The notes: generated from the sequence alone by a model not told the origin. A stretch of 64,000 bases of DNA from Cupriavidus sp. WGlv3 (GCF_023952475.1 NZ_JALHRX010000009.1:62001-126000); one strand, 5' to 3'. Counted from the first letter of the stretch, positions 8,641 through 17,634 are shown. Translations and numbers: made by a program.

Positions 8641-9972
8641 ATGGCGCCCTTGCTGTTCCAGGTGGAAGACCGCCCCCCACGCTTGACGACGTTCCTGCTT
8701 GCGCTCCAGCATCTGCTGGCCGCGCTGGGCGGCATCATTGCGGTGCCGCTGGTGATCGGCGGCGCGCTGCGCCTGCCCTCCGACCAGGTGATAGCGCTGG
8801 TCAATGCCGCGCTGCTGGGCTCGGGCATCGTCACCATTATCCAGTGCAAGGGCGTGGGCCCGGTCGGCATCCGCATGCCGTGCGTGATGGGCACCAGCTT
8901 TGCCTTCGTCGGCGCGGCCATCAGCGTGGGTGTGGAGCACGGCGTGGCCGGCATCCTGGGTTCGGCGCTGGCCGGCTCGCTGGTGATGATCCTCGGCAGC
9001 TTCTTCATGCCGGCGATCCGCAAGCTGTTCCCGCATACCGTCACCAGCGTGGTCGTGACCATGATCGGCCTGTCGCTGATCCCGGTGGCGATCGACTGGG
9101 CCGCCGGCGGCCAGGGCAGCAGCCGCTACGGCGCCCCCGGCAACCTGGCGATTGCCGTCGCCGTGCTGGCGCTGGTGGTGGCGGTGGTGCAGTGGGGCAA
9201 GGGCATGCTGTCGGCCTCGGCCATCGTGGTCGGCATTGCCGGCGGCTACCTGCTGTGCCTGGCGCTGGGCCTGGTCGACTTTACCCAGTTCCACCAGGCG
9301 CCGGTGTTCGCGGTGCCGCAGCCGCTGCACTTCGGCATGTCGTTCCCGATCTCCGGCATCGTCGCCATGTCGATCGCCTTCCTGGTCACCATCGTCGAAT
9401 CGACCGGCACCTTCATGGCGCTGGGCTCAGCCACGCAGCGGCCGGTGTCGGGCAAATGCCTGTCGCGCGGCATCCTGTGCGACGGCTTTGGCTCGGCCTT
9501 CGCGGCGCTGGTGTGCAGCCCGCCGCTGTCCACCTTTGCGCAGAACGTCGGCGTAGTGTCGCTGACGGGCGTGGCCAGCCGCCATGTGGTGGCGCTGACC
9601 GGCGTGATGCTGCTGCTGGCCGGGCTGTTCCCGGTGCTGGGCGCGCTGGTGGTGACGATTCCGCAGCCGGTGCTCGGCGGTGCCGGCCTGATGATGTTCG
9701 CGATGATCGTTTCGGGCGGGATCCAGATGCTCAGCACGGTCCGCTTCACGCAGCGCAACACTCTGATCGTGGCGGTGTCGATCGGCTGCGGCCTGGCCGT
9801 GACCTTCCGCCCGGAACTGCTGGCAAAGCTGCCCGCCTTTGTCCACGAGGTGTTCGGCTCCGGCATCACGGTGGGCTCGCTGTCGGCGGTGATCCTGAAC
9901 CTGCTGCTGCCCGGCGGCAAGGAAGCCGCGGCCGACGAAGCCGGCCACGGCACGGTCGGCGAGGCCGCCTGA
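8641..9972 (+). CDS. NCS2-family xanthine/uracil permease
   Basis: 443 aa from the ATG at 8641, preceded by AGGAGACACGA. At least twelve hydrophobic segments. Family hallmarks are visible: LALQHLLAALGGIIAVPL at the start, the QCKGVGPVGIRMPCVMGTS region after helix 3, and the ESTGTFMALG signature in the helix 8 region, where the conserved Glu binds the purine ring. Known role of the family: proton-coupled uptake of xanthine, urate or uracil through the inner membrane. The sequence fits the purine (XanP/PbuX) side better than uracil, but the substrate is not certain. It stands alone as a transcription unit under the palindrome at 8431-8460. Confidence 0.9.
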   Translation: MAPLLFQVEDRPPRLTTFLLALQHLLAALGGIIAVPLVIGGALRLPSDQVIALVNAALLGSGIVTIIQCKGVGPVGIRMPCVMGTSFAFVGAAISVGVEHGVAGILGSALAGSLVMILGSFFMPAIRKLFPHTVTSVVVTMIGLSLIPVAIDWAAGGQGSSRYGAPGNLAIAVAVLALVVAVVQWGKGMLSASAIVVGIAGGYLLCLALGLVDFTQFHQAPVFAVPQPLHFGMSFPISGIVAMSIAFLVTIVESTGTFMALGSATQRPVSGKCLSRGILCDGFGSAFAALVCSPPLSTFAQNVGVVSLTGVASRHVVALTGVMLLLAGLFPVLGALVVTIPQPVLGGAGLMMFAMIVSGGIQMLSTVRFTQRNTLIVAVSIGCGLAVTFRPELLAKLPAFVHEVFGSGITVGSLSAVILNLLLPGGKEAAADEAGHGTVGEAA

Positions 9973-9992
9973 ATGCCACCACGCCGGCTGCG

Positions 9993-10568
9993 CTAGCGCG
10001 CGCCGGCGGCCATGGATGGCTTCAGTAGCGGGTACGGATTGATCGCCCCGCGCGCCGTGTAGATGCCGTAGTGCAGGTGCGGCGGCGTGCCCCGCGCATT
10101 GCCGGTAGTGCCCACATACCCCAGCACGGTACCGGCGACGATGATGTCGCCGGCGCGCACGCCGGCATACCGGTCCAGATGGGCGTAGTAGTGCATCTGC
10201 CGCCCCGGCCCCATCACCCACACCACGTTTCCCCCGAGCTGATTGGTGCCGACGCGCGTGACGATGCCTTCGGTGGCCGACACCACCTCGCGGCCGCGCG
10301 GTGCGAAGATGTCGATGCCCTCGTGCTTGCGTCCGCCGGAACGCGCGCCGTGCCAGGTATCGCGCAGCGCCCGCGAAGCCACGCCCGCAACCGGCACCGG
10401 CAGCGCCGCCGGCGCAGGCCGGGCGGACAGCCGGGCCGCGTAGATGGCGCGCTCCAGCGGCGGCTGCAGCCAGGGCCAGGCCAGCCACCCCAGGCCGATC
10501 CACAGCACCAGCCATGCCAGCCGGCGGACCAACGCAAGCACAGGGGGAAGGAGACGCGACGCAGCCAT
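9993..10568 (-). CDS. M23-family (LytM) metallopeptidase
   Basis: 191 aa from the ATG at 10568; an upstream ATG at 10592 adds eight residues. One membrane anchor (VLALVRRLAWLVLWIGLGWL) near the N-terminus is followed by a periplasmic M23 domain. Zinc ligands are recognisable: HEGIDIF (first His and Asp) and PHLHYG (HxH). TPPHLHYGIYTARGAINPYPLL is the usual C-terminal end of the domain. Known role: cleaves peptide cross-links in murein, or is an inactive activator; here the zinc ligands look intact. It is convergent with the permease gene and separated by a GC-rich hairpin (arms CGCCGGC/GCCGGCG, 9982-10008). Confidence 0.88.
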   Translation of the reverse strand: MAASRLLPPVLALVRRLAWLVLWIGLGWLAWPWLQPPLERAIYAARLSARPAPAALPVPVAGVASRALRDTWHGARSGGRKHEGIDIFAPRGREVVSATEGIVTRVGTNQLGGNVVWVMGPGRQMHYYAHLDRYAGVRAGDIIVAGTVLGYVGTTGNARGTPPHLHYGIYTARGAINPYPLLKPSMAAGAR

Positions 10569-10716
10569 ATGCCTTCGACGGCAGCCTGGCATGCAAATTC
10601 CCCGCCCAAGCCCGGTTCATGGGCCGCACCCGCCACTTCTGCTCGGTGTGCGGACCGAACCATCGGCGCCGCGGCCAGTCATAACTGGACCGTTTTCATT
10701 TGCAACAGGAGAATCC

Positions 10717-11034
10717 ATGGACTGTCCGGTGTGCCCGCAAACCCAACTCGTGATGTCCGAACGCCAGGGCATCGAGATCGATTACTGCCCCAAGTGCCGC
10801 GGCGTCTGGCTGGACCGGGGCGAACTCGACAAGATCCTCGAGCGCTCGGTGGCGGCAGCCCCGGCGCAGCAAGCCCCGCTGCAGCCCCCGCCACAGCAGC
10901 AGGCGCCGGTGCACAATGCACCGCCGCAGCAGGGCTACCAGCGCGGCTACGGCGACCGTGACCGCGACCGCAATTACGAGCGCGAGCAGAAGCACTACCG
11001 GAAGAAGAGCATCTGGCACGAGCTGTTCGACTAA
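10717..11034 (+). CDS. Small zinc-ribbon (zf-TFIIB type) protein
   Basis: 105 aa; ATG at 10717 preceded by ACAGGAGAATCC. The first 45 residues are a zinc ribbon: CPVC at the N-terminus and YCPKCRGVWLDRGELDKI, the typical form of the zf-TFIIB family. A Gln/Pro-rich linker (about residues 50-75) leads to a strongly charged tail rich in Arg, Asp and Tyr ending HELFD. Proteins of this type are common and uncharacterised in proteobacteria; no enzymatic residues are apparent. A strong terminator follows 19 bases after the stop. Confidence 0.82.
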   Translation: MDCPVCPQTQLVMSERQGIEIDYCPKCRGVWLDRGELDKILERSVAAAPAQQAPLQPPPQQQAPVHNAPPQQGYQRGYGDRDRDRNYEREQKHYRKKSIWHELFD

Positions 11035-11053
11035 GCCGGACAGCGATTGAGAC

Positions 11054-11077
11054 AAAGGGCGACCACGGTCGCCCTTT
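11054..11077. terminator. Bidirectional intrinsic terminator
   Basis: AAAGGGCGAC (11054-11063) pairs perfectly with GTCGCCCTTT (11068-11077) around a four-base loop. The A- and T-rich ends suit both strands. It lies between the convergent zinc-ribbon gene (ends 11034) and the GGT-like gene (ends 11094). Confidence 0.85.
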
Positions 11078-11093
11078 CCTCGTTTACGTCCCG

Positions 11094-12845
11094 CTACAGC
11101 CCGGCCGCCAGGCCGTCGCCGCGCGGATCGGCAGCGCCATACATCACGCCGGTGACCGGGTCGATCAGGATGGCGCCGGCATGCCCCATGGCGTCGGTGA
11201 AGGCCTGCACCCGCTTGACCGGATGCCCGCGCCGCGCCAGTTCGGCGGTCACCGCTTCCGGCACGCGGCCCTCGATCTTGAGATCGTTCGACGACACGCC
11301 CCAGTTGCGACCATAGAGCAGGCGCGGCGCATTGACCGCGTCCTGCGGCGACATGCCGAAATCGACGATGCGCGTCACCAGCGCCGCCTGCGTTTGCGGC
11401 TGCCCCTCGCCGCCCATGGTGCCGTAGACCAGGAACGGCTTGCCGTCCTTCAGCAGCAGCGCCGGATTCAGCGTATGGAAGGTGCGCTTGCCCGGCGCCA
11501 GGTGGTTCACATGCGCGGGATCGAGCGAGAAAAAGGCACCGCGGTTCTGCAATAGCACACCGGTGCCGCTGGGCACGATGCCGGAACCGAAGTCGTGATA
11601 GACGCTCTGGATCATCGACACCACGTTGCCATCCTTGTCGGCGGTGCCGAACCACACCGTATCGCCGTGCGGATCCATCGGCTTCACGTCCGCGCCGGCG
11701 CGCAGCATGCTGATGCGCCCGGACTGGGCCTGCCCGTGCCGCGACGACAGCAGCCGTTCCAGCGGGATCTGCACGAAGTCCGGGTCGGCGAGATAGCGGT
11801 CGCGATCGGCAAACGCCTGCTTGGTGGCCTCCACCAGCACGTGGTAGTAGTCGGCCGTGCCCTCGCCAAGCGCGCGCACGTCGCGCTTGTCCAGGATGTT
11901 CAGGATCTCCAGCGAGGCAAAGCCTTGCGTGTTGGGCGGAACGTTGACGGCCTGGTAGCCGCGGTAGTTGACGGTGATCGGCTGGACCCAGTCGGCGCGG
12001 TGGCGGGCAAAGTCGGCCTGGGTCAGCACGCCGCCGTGCGCCTGCAGGTCGGCCACGATCTTGCGCGCGATCTCGCCCTGGTAAAACGCCGCGGCGCCTC
12101 CTGACGCAATCTGCCGCAGCGTGCCCGCCAGGTCGGGCTGGCGCAGCGTTTCGCCCATCCGGTAGGCTGATCCATCCGGTTTCAGGAAGGTCTGGCGAAA
12201 GCCGTCGAAGCGCTGCAAGGCGCGGAATTCGGTGTCGGCCGGGTCGAGATTGACGCGGCTCCACGATGCCAGCGACGCCGACACCGGGAACCCGCTCTCG
12301 GCATGGCGGATGGCGTCGGCCATCAGATCCGGCCATGGCAGGCTGCGGCCCATGCCCTGGCGCGCGTACTGGTACGCCGCTTCCCAGCCGGCGACAGTGC
12401 CGGGCACCGTGATCGCCGACAGGTAGCCGCGCGCGGGAACCCGGTCGAGTCCCTTGTCCCGGTAAAGCGCGATGGTGGCGCGTTCGCCGGCGCGGCCACT
12501 GGCATTGAGCGCGCGCACCTCGCGCGTGCGGGCGTTGTAGATCAGCCAGAAGGCGTCACCGCCGATGGAGTTCATGTGCGGGTACACCACCGCGATGGTC
12601 GACGCCACCGCGATGGCGGCATCGACCGCATTGCCGCCGCGCTCCAGCACGCGCAGCCCGGCCTGCGTCGCCAGGCGGTTGGAAGAGGTCACCATGCCGC
12701 CGGTGGCCATCGGGTTGAGACAGGCCGAAGGCGTGTCGCAGTACTTGCCGGCCTCGTCGACGGCCCATGCCGGCGCGGCGGCCAGCGTCAATGCCGAGCA
12801 CATGCCGGCCAGGCGCAGAGCGGTGAAGAATCTGGTGCGATGCAT
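11094..12845 (-). CDS. Gamma-glutamyltransferase-family (GGT-like) hydrolase, exported
   Basis: 583 aa from the ATG at 12845, preceded by GGGAG; E. coli GGT is 580 aa. A signal peptide ends near PAWA. The proenzyme fold is clear: ATGGMVTSSNRLATQ and GGNAVDAAIAVA in the large subunit, and GDTVWFGTADKDGNVVS at the expected autocleavage point, placing the nucleophile Thr at about 396 (Thr391 in E. coli). The classic GGT motif continues T-T-H-[YF]-S; here it is T-V-W-F-G, the form of YwrD-like and acylase-like members. The substrate may therefore be an amide other than glutathione. It would act in the periplasm. It diverges from an AraC-type gene. Confidence 0.88.
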   Translation of the reverse strand: MHRTRFFTALRLAGMCSALTLAAAPAWAVDEAGKYCDTPSACLNPMATGGMVTSSNRLATQAGLRVLERGGNAVDAAIAVASTIAVVYPHMNSIGGDAFWLIYNARTREVRALNASGRAGERATIALYRDKGLDRVPARGYLSAITVPGTVAGWEAAYQYARQGMGRSLPWPDLMADAIRHAESGFPVSASLASWSRVNLDPADTEFRALQRFDGFRQTFLKPDGSAYRMGETLRQPDLAGTLRQIASGGAAAFYQGEIARKIVADLQAHGGVLTQADFARHRADWVQPITVNYRGYQAVNVPPNTQGFASLEILNILDKRDVRALGEGTADYYHVLVEATKQAFADRDRYLADPDFVQIPLERLLSSRHGQAQSGRISMLRAGADVKPMDPHGDTVWFGTADKDGNVVSMIQSVYHDFGSGIVPSGTGVLLQNRGAFFSLDPAHVNHLAPGKRTFHTLNPALLLKDGKPFLVYGTMGGEGQPQTQAALVTRIVDFGMSPQDAVNAPRLLYGRNWGVSSNDLKIEGRVPEAVTAELARRGHPVKRVQAFTDAMGHAGAILIDPVTGVMYGAADPRGDGLAAGL

Positions 12846-12924
12846 CGCAGGCTCCCTGGGTAACACAGCGAAGTTGCATGCCGGAGCAGACGCAACCGGC
12901 ACGAGCGGTAGAGCGGATTGCCCG

Positions 12925-12977
12925 GATTGTCTTGTGGGGCGAGCGCAAGTTAGCCTGCGCCAGACAATCTGGCTAAC
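12925..12977. promoter_or_regulatory. Interleaved inverted repeats between ggt-like and araC-like genes
   Basis: Two inverted repeats are nested: GATTGTCT (12925-12932) with AGACAATC (12962-12969), and GTTAGCC (12949-12955) with GGCTAAC (12971-12977). They lie in the middle of the divergent region (12846-13090). Such spaced arms fit a dimeric regulator acting on both promoters, the AraC-type protein being the first candidate. Confidence 0.45.
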
Positions 12978-13090
12978 GGCAAAGTCGCATCCGGTGTCGG
13001 CAATCGGACATGAGCGGACATCGGCCGCGGCGCTGCCCGTGCCGCCAGCCCTCGTCCACCACTCCCTCCACCACTACCACCGGACCACGC

Positions 13091-13900
13091 ATGCCTGCCC
13101 ATGATCCCGCCCTGCGCGCGCTCGCGCGGCTGCCTCGCCCGCTGTACGGCCACATCGAAGCCTTGCCCAACCGCGTGCTGGGCTACCGCCACCGGCATCC
13201 CTGGTGCCAGTTCGCCTATGCCCTGCAGGGCGTGCTGGAGGTATGGACCGACCGCGGGCGCTTTGTCGCGCCACCGCAATGGGCGGTGTGGATTCCGGCC
13301 GGCGTGGCGCACCGCGTGCGCTGCGCGACGGGCACGCGCATCCGCAGCCTCTACCTGGACAACAGCGTCGACAACAGCGTGCGCGCGGCGGCGCGGGCCC
13401 GTTGCCGCGTGCTCACCGTCAGCCCGCTGCTGCGCGAGCTGATTCGCACCTTCAGTCACCTGCCGGCCGAATACGACGAGCGCGGCGCCGACGGGCGCCT
13501 GGCGCGTGTGCTGATCGACCAGCTTGGCGCCGCACCCGAAGTGGAATTCATGCTGCCGCTGCCCGCCGACCCGCGCGTGCGCCTGGTCTGCAACGGCCTG
13601 CAGCGCCATGCCGACCGCGACACCAGCCTGGCGGCGTGGAGCGCGCGGCTGGCGGTCTCGGGCAAGACCCTGACGCGGCTGTTCCAGCGCGAAACCGGGC
13701 TGACCTTCCGCGCCTGGCGCCAGCGGCTGCGCCTGCTCGATGCGGTGCCGCGGCTGGAGCGCGGCGAAGCCGTGACCGAGGTGGCGCTGGACTGCGGCTA
13801 TGAGTCGCTGTCGGCGTTCATCGCGGCGTTCCGGCGGCTCTACAACATGACGCCGGGCGAGTTGTCGCGCGCCAACCGCGTCGTTGCCGCGGGCAGTTAG
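13091..13900 (+). CDS. AraC-family transcriptional regulator (cupin N-domain)
   Basis: 269 aa from the ATG at 13091; the frame is open upstream to 13010 but the extra residues look like non-coding sequence. The N-terminal cupin fold starts at HRHPWCQFAYALQGVLEVWTDRG and includes the His pair common to AraC_binding_2 proteins. The C-terminal 100 residues hold two helix-turn-helix motifs (DTSLAAWSARLAVSGKTLTRLF and EVALDCGYESLSAFIAAFRR, then MTPGELSR). The cupin part should bind a small effector. It is divergent from the GGT-like gene, which it may control. Confidence 0.88.
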   Translation: MPAHDPALRALARLPRPLYGHIEALPNRVLGYRHRHPWCQFAYALQGVLEVWTDRGRFVAPPQWAVWIPAGVAHRVRCATGTRIRSLYLDNSVDNSVRAAARARCRVLTVSPLLRELIRTFSHLPAEYDERGADGRLARVLIDQLGAAPEVEFMLPLPADPRVRLVCNGLQRHADRDTSLAAWSARLAVSGKTLTRLFQRETGLTFRAWRQRLRLLDAVPRLERGEAVTEVALDCGYESLSAFIAAFRRLYNMTPGELSRANRVVAAGS

Positions 13901-13909
13901 CGAACGCCG

Positions 13910-15550
13910 TCAGGCACGCTTGCGGTGGCGCCGCGCCGCTTCCGCCGCGGCGTCGCGCAACGCCGGCGGCAGCGCGCGGATCTCGGCCATGAAGAAGGCC
14001 CGTTCCGCCGGACGCAACGCGGACAGCTGCCCGGCCAGCCGCTCCACCGCGGCGCAGGCGGCGGCGGTGGCGCCCTGCTCATGGGTCAGGTACCACGCCG
14101 ATTCCAGCAGCAGGTTGGCCAGCTGCAGCGGCGCCAGCCTGACGTGGCCGGCGTCGTGGTCTTCCAGCGCGAAGGCGGCCACCGCCGACCAGCGCACGAA
14201 GCCCCTGGCCGGCGCAAACGGCGCATGGAACGGCCGCAGCGCCTCGACCGCGTCGGCCACCGAAAGCGGCCGCTGGCGGCGGAACATGGCCATGCTGTCA
14301 CTGGCGCTGGCCGGGCGGTCCAGCGGCGGCGCATCGGGCCCGCAGCTGCCGCGCGCAATGCGCAGCAGGAAGATCGCGTTCCACGCCGTGCCGCCGCCGA
14401 CGCCAAAGCGGTCGCAGATCCATTCCGACAGCCCGAGCCAGCGCATCGCCTGCCGCTGCACCGCGCTGGCGGACAGGCCGCGCCCGCCATCGATCAGCCC
14501 GTGGCGCCAGAACAGCCACAGGCTTAGCCCGATATTGGCCGCGGCATGCTGCACGGCATCGACCGAATCGGCTTCGTAAGCGGCCTGCAGCGCGCCGGAA
14601 AACGTGTCCAGCGCGCACTGCGCCGCGGCCGCCGCGGCCGCATGCGCGGGGCGCATGGCATCGGCCTTGTGCAAGAGCGCTTCGAGGTTCAGCACCTCGA
14701 AGCGCACGCGCGGGTTGTAGCGCACCACCAGGCGCAGCTCGGCATCGGCGTTCAGGTGCTCCAGCCCGGCACGCGCGCCCTCGCCGTCGCCGCGCGTATA
14801 GCGCTCCCAGGCGCGCACCACCTGCGCCATGGCCTGGAACGCCGGCGTGGCCGCGCCCGCGTCGGCCGCCTGCGCCAGCCGGTCGAAACGCCGCAGCGCG
14901 GCGCGGCTCTGGTCGAGGCGCCCGCAGCGGCGCCACGCCTGGCTTTCCTTCAGCAGCGACAAGGCCTGCTGGAAACCGTCACCCGCCAGCCGGCGCGCCG
15001 CGCCGAACGACTCGGCCACGGCGAAGCCGTGGGCGCCCGCATGACCGTCCTGCGCGCTGCGCATGGCCTGCGTCAGCTCGCTCCAGAAGGCCATGTCGCG
15101 CATCACGTAGCGGGTGCCATCGCGCTCTCCCGATTGCGCGGGATGAGCACCGGCAGGGAAGCCCAAATGCCGCGCCAGCGCAACCGGGCCCAGCGTGCGG
15201 CCGTTGGCGACGAAGCGCAGCCGGCGCGCGCTGGCTGCAGCCAGCCAGAACGGCCCGCGGCTGCGCTGCGCCGGGTTGGCCGCGGCCGGATCGCACGCGC
15301 GGTCCGTGCCCCACCCCACCACGATGCCCCAGCGCGCGAAGTCTGCAAATGCGCGCGACACCAGCATGCGCAGGTTGGCCGCCGTGGGAAACGCGCTGCG
15401 TACCGCGGCGGCAGTGACCACGCCCTCGCCGCTGCGATGCGCATGCCAGGCGCGCGCGAGCAGCCAGACCGACTGGTAGCGCGCGGGCTGGCCATCGACC
15501 CGGTAGGGACTCGACACGTCGATATGGATCGGGGCAGGCGAAGCGGACAT
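13910..15550 (-). CDS. Uncharacterised 546-aa protein
   Basis: I do not recognise this family. 546 aa if started at the ATG at 15550 (MSASPAPIHIDV); further starts at 15586 and 15646 are possible and none has a clear ribosome site. There is no signal peptide or membrane segment, so it is probably cytoplasmic. The first 170 residues contain alternating helix/strand stretches (TAAAVRSAFPTAANLRMLV, LRFVANGRTLGP) that might form a winged-helix-like domain. The rest is Ala/Leu/Arg-rich helix, with pairs such as QSRAALRRFDRLAQAADAG resembling degenerate TPR-type scaffolds. Normal codon use and length make it a real gene. It is divergent from the class D beta-lactamase gene by 144 bases. Confidence 0.7.
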   Translation of the reverse strand: MSASPAPIHIDVSSPYRVDGQPARYQSVWLLARAWHAHRSGEGVVTAAAVRSAFPTAANLRMLVSRAFADFARWGIVVGWGTDRACDPAAANPAQRSRGPFWLAAASARRLRFVANGRTLGPVALARHLGFPAGAHPAQSGERDGTRYVMRDMAFWSELTQAMRSAQDGHAGAHGFAVAESFGAARRLAGDGFQQALSLLKESQAWRRCGRLDQSRAALRRFDRLAQAADAGAATPAFQAMAQVVRAWERYTRGDGEGARAGLEHLNADAELRLVVRYNPRVRFEVLNLEALLHKADAMRPAHAAAAAAAQCALDTFSGALQAAYEADSVDAVQHAAANIGLSLWLFWRHGLIDGGRGLSASAVQRQAMRWLGLSEWICDRFGVGGGTAWNAIFLLRIARGSCGPDAPPLDRPASASDSMAMFRRQRPLSVADAVEALRPFHAPFAPARGFVRWSAVAAFALEDHDAGHVRLAPLQLANLLLESAWYLTHEQGATAAACAAVERLAGQLSALRPAERAFFMAEIRALPPALRDAAAEAARRHRKRA

Positions 15551-15694
15551 CGATCTGGCAGGAGCATCAGTGGCGATGCCCGCCATGTTACGCAAGTTAC
15601 AGGGCAGGCGGTTGGCGCTGCGCAGGCGCTCTCCTATGCTGCGCATCACGGTCCGGGCCCGGATTATCTTTTCCCCAACTTCTCACGCACAACC

Positions 15695-16534
15695 ATGAAC
15701 AATCGTCTTGCCCGTCTGCTGACGCCGGTGGCCTTCGGCCTCGGCCTGCTTGCCGCCCACCTGCCCGCGCTGGCCGCGCCAAAGGAAGCGCCGCTCGACG
15801 CCGCGGCACTGTTCCGCCAGGCCGATACCACCGGCACCATGGTGATCTACGACCTGCGGCGCGACCGCATGCTGACCTACAATCCGTCGCGCGCCGCCAC
15901 GCCTTATTCGCCGGCATCGACCTTCAAGATCATGAACTCCCTGATCGGCCTCGAGACCGGCGCTGTGGCCGACGTCGACCACGACAAGCTGCCCTGGGAC
16001 GGCAAGGTCTGGCTGGTCGGTGGCAAGGCCGTGCTGCCCGAGGCCTGCAACGCCGACGTGCCGCTGCGCGTGGCCCTGCCCAACTCATGCGTGCCGGCCT
16101 ACCAGGCATTGGCGCGCCGGGTCGGCAGCGCGGCCTACCAGCGCTACCTGACCGCATCGCACTATGGCAATGCCGACAGCTCCGGGCCGGTGGACCGCTT
16201 CTGGCTGAACGGCAAGCTGCAGATCACCGCCTACCAGCAAATCGATTTCCTGAAGGGCCTGGTGCAGCGCACCCTTCCGTTCTCGCCCGCCAGCTTCAAG
16301 GCCGTCGACGACATCACGGTGCTGGAGCGCACCGCCGATTACACCCTGCACGGCAAGACCGGCTGGGCCGACTCGGCCAGACCGGCGGTGGGCTGGCTGG
16401 TCGGCTGGGTCGAGCGCGGCAATGACGACTACCTGTTCGCGCTGAATCTCGACCTGCTGCGGCCGGAGCATGCCAGGGCGCGGATGGAGATTGCGCGCGC
16501 GGCACTGCGGCAGGCGGGAGTGCAGCCGGACTGA
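15695..16534 (+). CDS. Class D (OXA-type) beta-lactamase
   Basis: 279 aa with a signal peptide ending near ALAAP. All class D motifs are visible: STFK (Ser75-Lys78) with the nucleophile serine and carbamylated lysine, S-C-V (Ser131-Val133) for the SxV motif, Y-G-N (157-159), FWL near 169-171, and K-T-G-W (221-224). This set indicates an active periplasmic enzyme that hydrolyses penicillins. The middle residue Cys132 of SxV is less usual. Chromosomal OXA enzymes of this sort are known in Ralstonia and relatives. No integron, insertion sequence or repeat borders the gene and its base use matches its neighbours, so it looks resident rather than newly acquired. No regulator gene of the BlaR or AmpR type is adjacent. 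Confidence 0.93.
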   Translation: MNNRLARLLTPVAFGLGLLAAHLPALAAPKEAPLDAAALFRQADTTGTMVIYDLRRDRMLTYNPSRAATPYSPASTFKIMNSLIGLETGAVADVDHDKLPWDGKVWLVGGKAVLPEACNADVPLRVALPNSCVPAYQALARRVGSAAYQRYLTASHYGNADSSGPVDRFWLNGKLQITAYQQIDFLKGLVQRTLPFSPASFKAVDDITVLERTADYTLHGKTGWADSARPAVGWLVGWVERGNDDYLFALNLDLLRPEHARARMEIARAALRQAGVQPD

Positions 16535-16725
16535 GGCCGGGCTCACCCTGTAGCGGCGGAACTATTAATGCAATTTTAGGATTGCGCTGATTTACCGGTG
16601 TGCATTGGATCTCTAGCTTGACTCGGCCGGCCTTTCCCGCGTGTTCCAACCTGCGTTACGCGGGAGCCTGCCGGCGTCCGAGCAACGGGACGGCCAGGAC
16701 CGTCCCCATCCAGAGGTGAAATCCA

Positions 16726-17634
16726 ATGAGACAACTGTTCATGCCGGCAGCCCTGCTGTCGGCAATCGCTTTGCTGACAGCCTGCGGCGGCGGCGACGAT
16801 GGCACGAGCACCACGGCGCCACAATCCCCGCCATCCGACAACCAGCCCGCTCCGGAACCGGCGCCCAAACCAGCGCCCGAACCGGCGCCGACGCCAGAAC
16901 CCAAGGGCGAACTTCTGCCCAGCCTCAGCGCCCCACAAGCAGGCTCGACCGCCGCGGTGGGCAACGGCAGCGAGGGAATCTGGGTCAGCTTTACGACGAC
17001 CACGCTGATCGATTCCAGCGGCAGGTTCATCCAGCCGAGATTGATGGCCGTGCTGGGAGGCACGTTCCAGTTCTCAGGATCTACCTGGACGCTGGGCCCC
17101 GACACCCTTTATGAAACCGGACTACCCAGGCCAGTCACGGGCAGCGGCACCATAACCGCCGGCCAGCGCTTTAACGGCAACTTCGTGATTCCGCCGAATA
17201 CCGATACCAACGAACTGGCGGGCATCTACGATCCGTCCAATGCACTGGCCGTGGACCAGGCCGCGATCGCCGGCAGCTGGAAGCAGAGCGGCTTTGCCAT
17301 GCAGATCGATACCGAGGGGCATGTCACGGGTACCTACACCATCGGTACCCGCGTGTGCGACCTGCAGGGTACCGCCACGCTGGCCACTCCCGGCTCGGCG
17401 AAGAACCTGTACGCGGTCAGGATCTTCGCCCAGGCGTCGACGCAGCCGGGCACCACCGGGTGCGCGCTGTCGACCGGCATCCCGCACAACGGCCTTGCCG
17501 CGATCCGGCTGATGCCGGCCAACGGTGAAGTCATCGTGAACAGCAACACGCGCTATGTGCGCACGCTTGCCATGGTCGCCAGCACCGGCACGGGAGGGTT
17601 CTTGGCCACGCAGATGTCGAAGCAACCGCAGTAA
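16726..17634 (+). CDS. Lipoprotein of unknown function with Pro-rich linker
   Basis: 302 aa, preceded by AGAGGTGAAATCC. Lipobox LTAC puts the lipidated Cys at 20. A CGGGDDG stretch and a repetitive Pro/Ala/Glu/Lys linker (about residues 36-60) act as a flexible tether from the membrane. The remaining 240 residues are rich in Thr, Gly and Ser with alternating hydrophobics, which fits a beta-sandwich or lipocalin-like fold; two Cys (near VCDLQG and GCALST) may form a disulfide. I recognise no enzymatic motif. It is probably exposed in the periplasm or on the cell surface. Confidence 0.75.
   Translation: MRQLFMPAALLSAIALLTACGGGDDGTSTTAPQSPPSDNQPAPEPAPKPAPEPAPTPEPKGELLPSLSAPQAGSTAAVGNGSEGIWVSFTTTTLIDSSGRFIQPRLMAVLGGTFQFSGSTWTLGPDTLYETGLPRPVTGSGTITAGQRFNGNFVIPPNTDTNELAGIYDPSNALAVDQAAIAGSWKQSGFAMQIDTEGHVTGTYTIGTRVCDLQGTATLATPGSAKNLYAVRIFAQASTQPGTTGCALSTGIPHNGLAAIRLMPANGEVIVNSNTRYVRTLAMVASTGTGGFLATQMSKQPQ

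Noticed and set aside
16866..16905. Short Pro-Ala-Glu-Lys coding repeat considered as a tandem DNA repeat element
   Set aside because: It encodes the flexible linker of the lipoprotein and stays in frame; no sign of an independent repeat or CRISPR structure.
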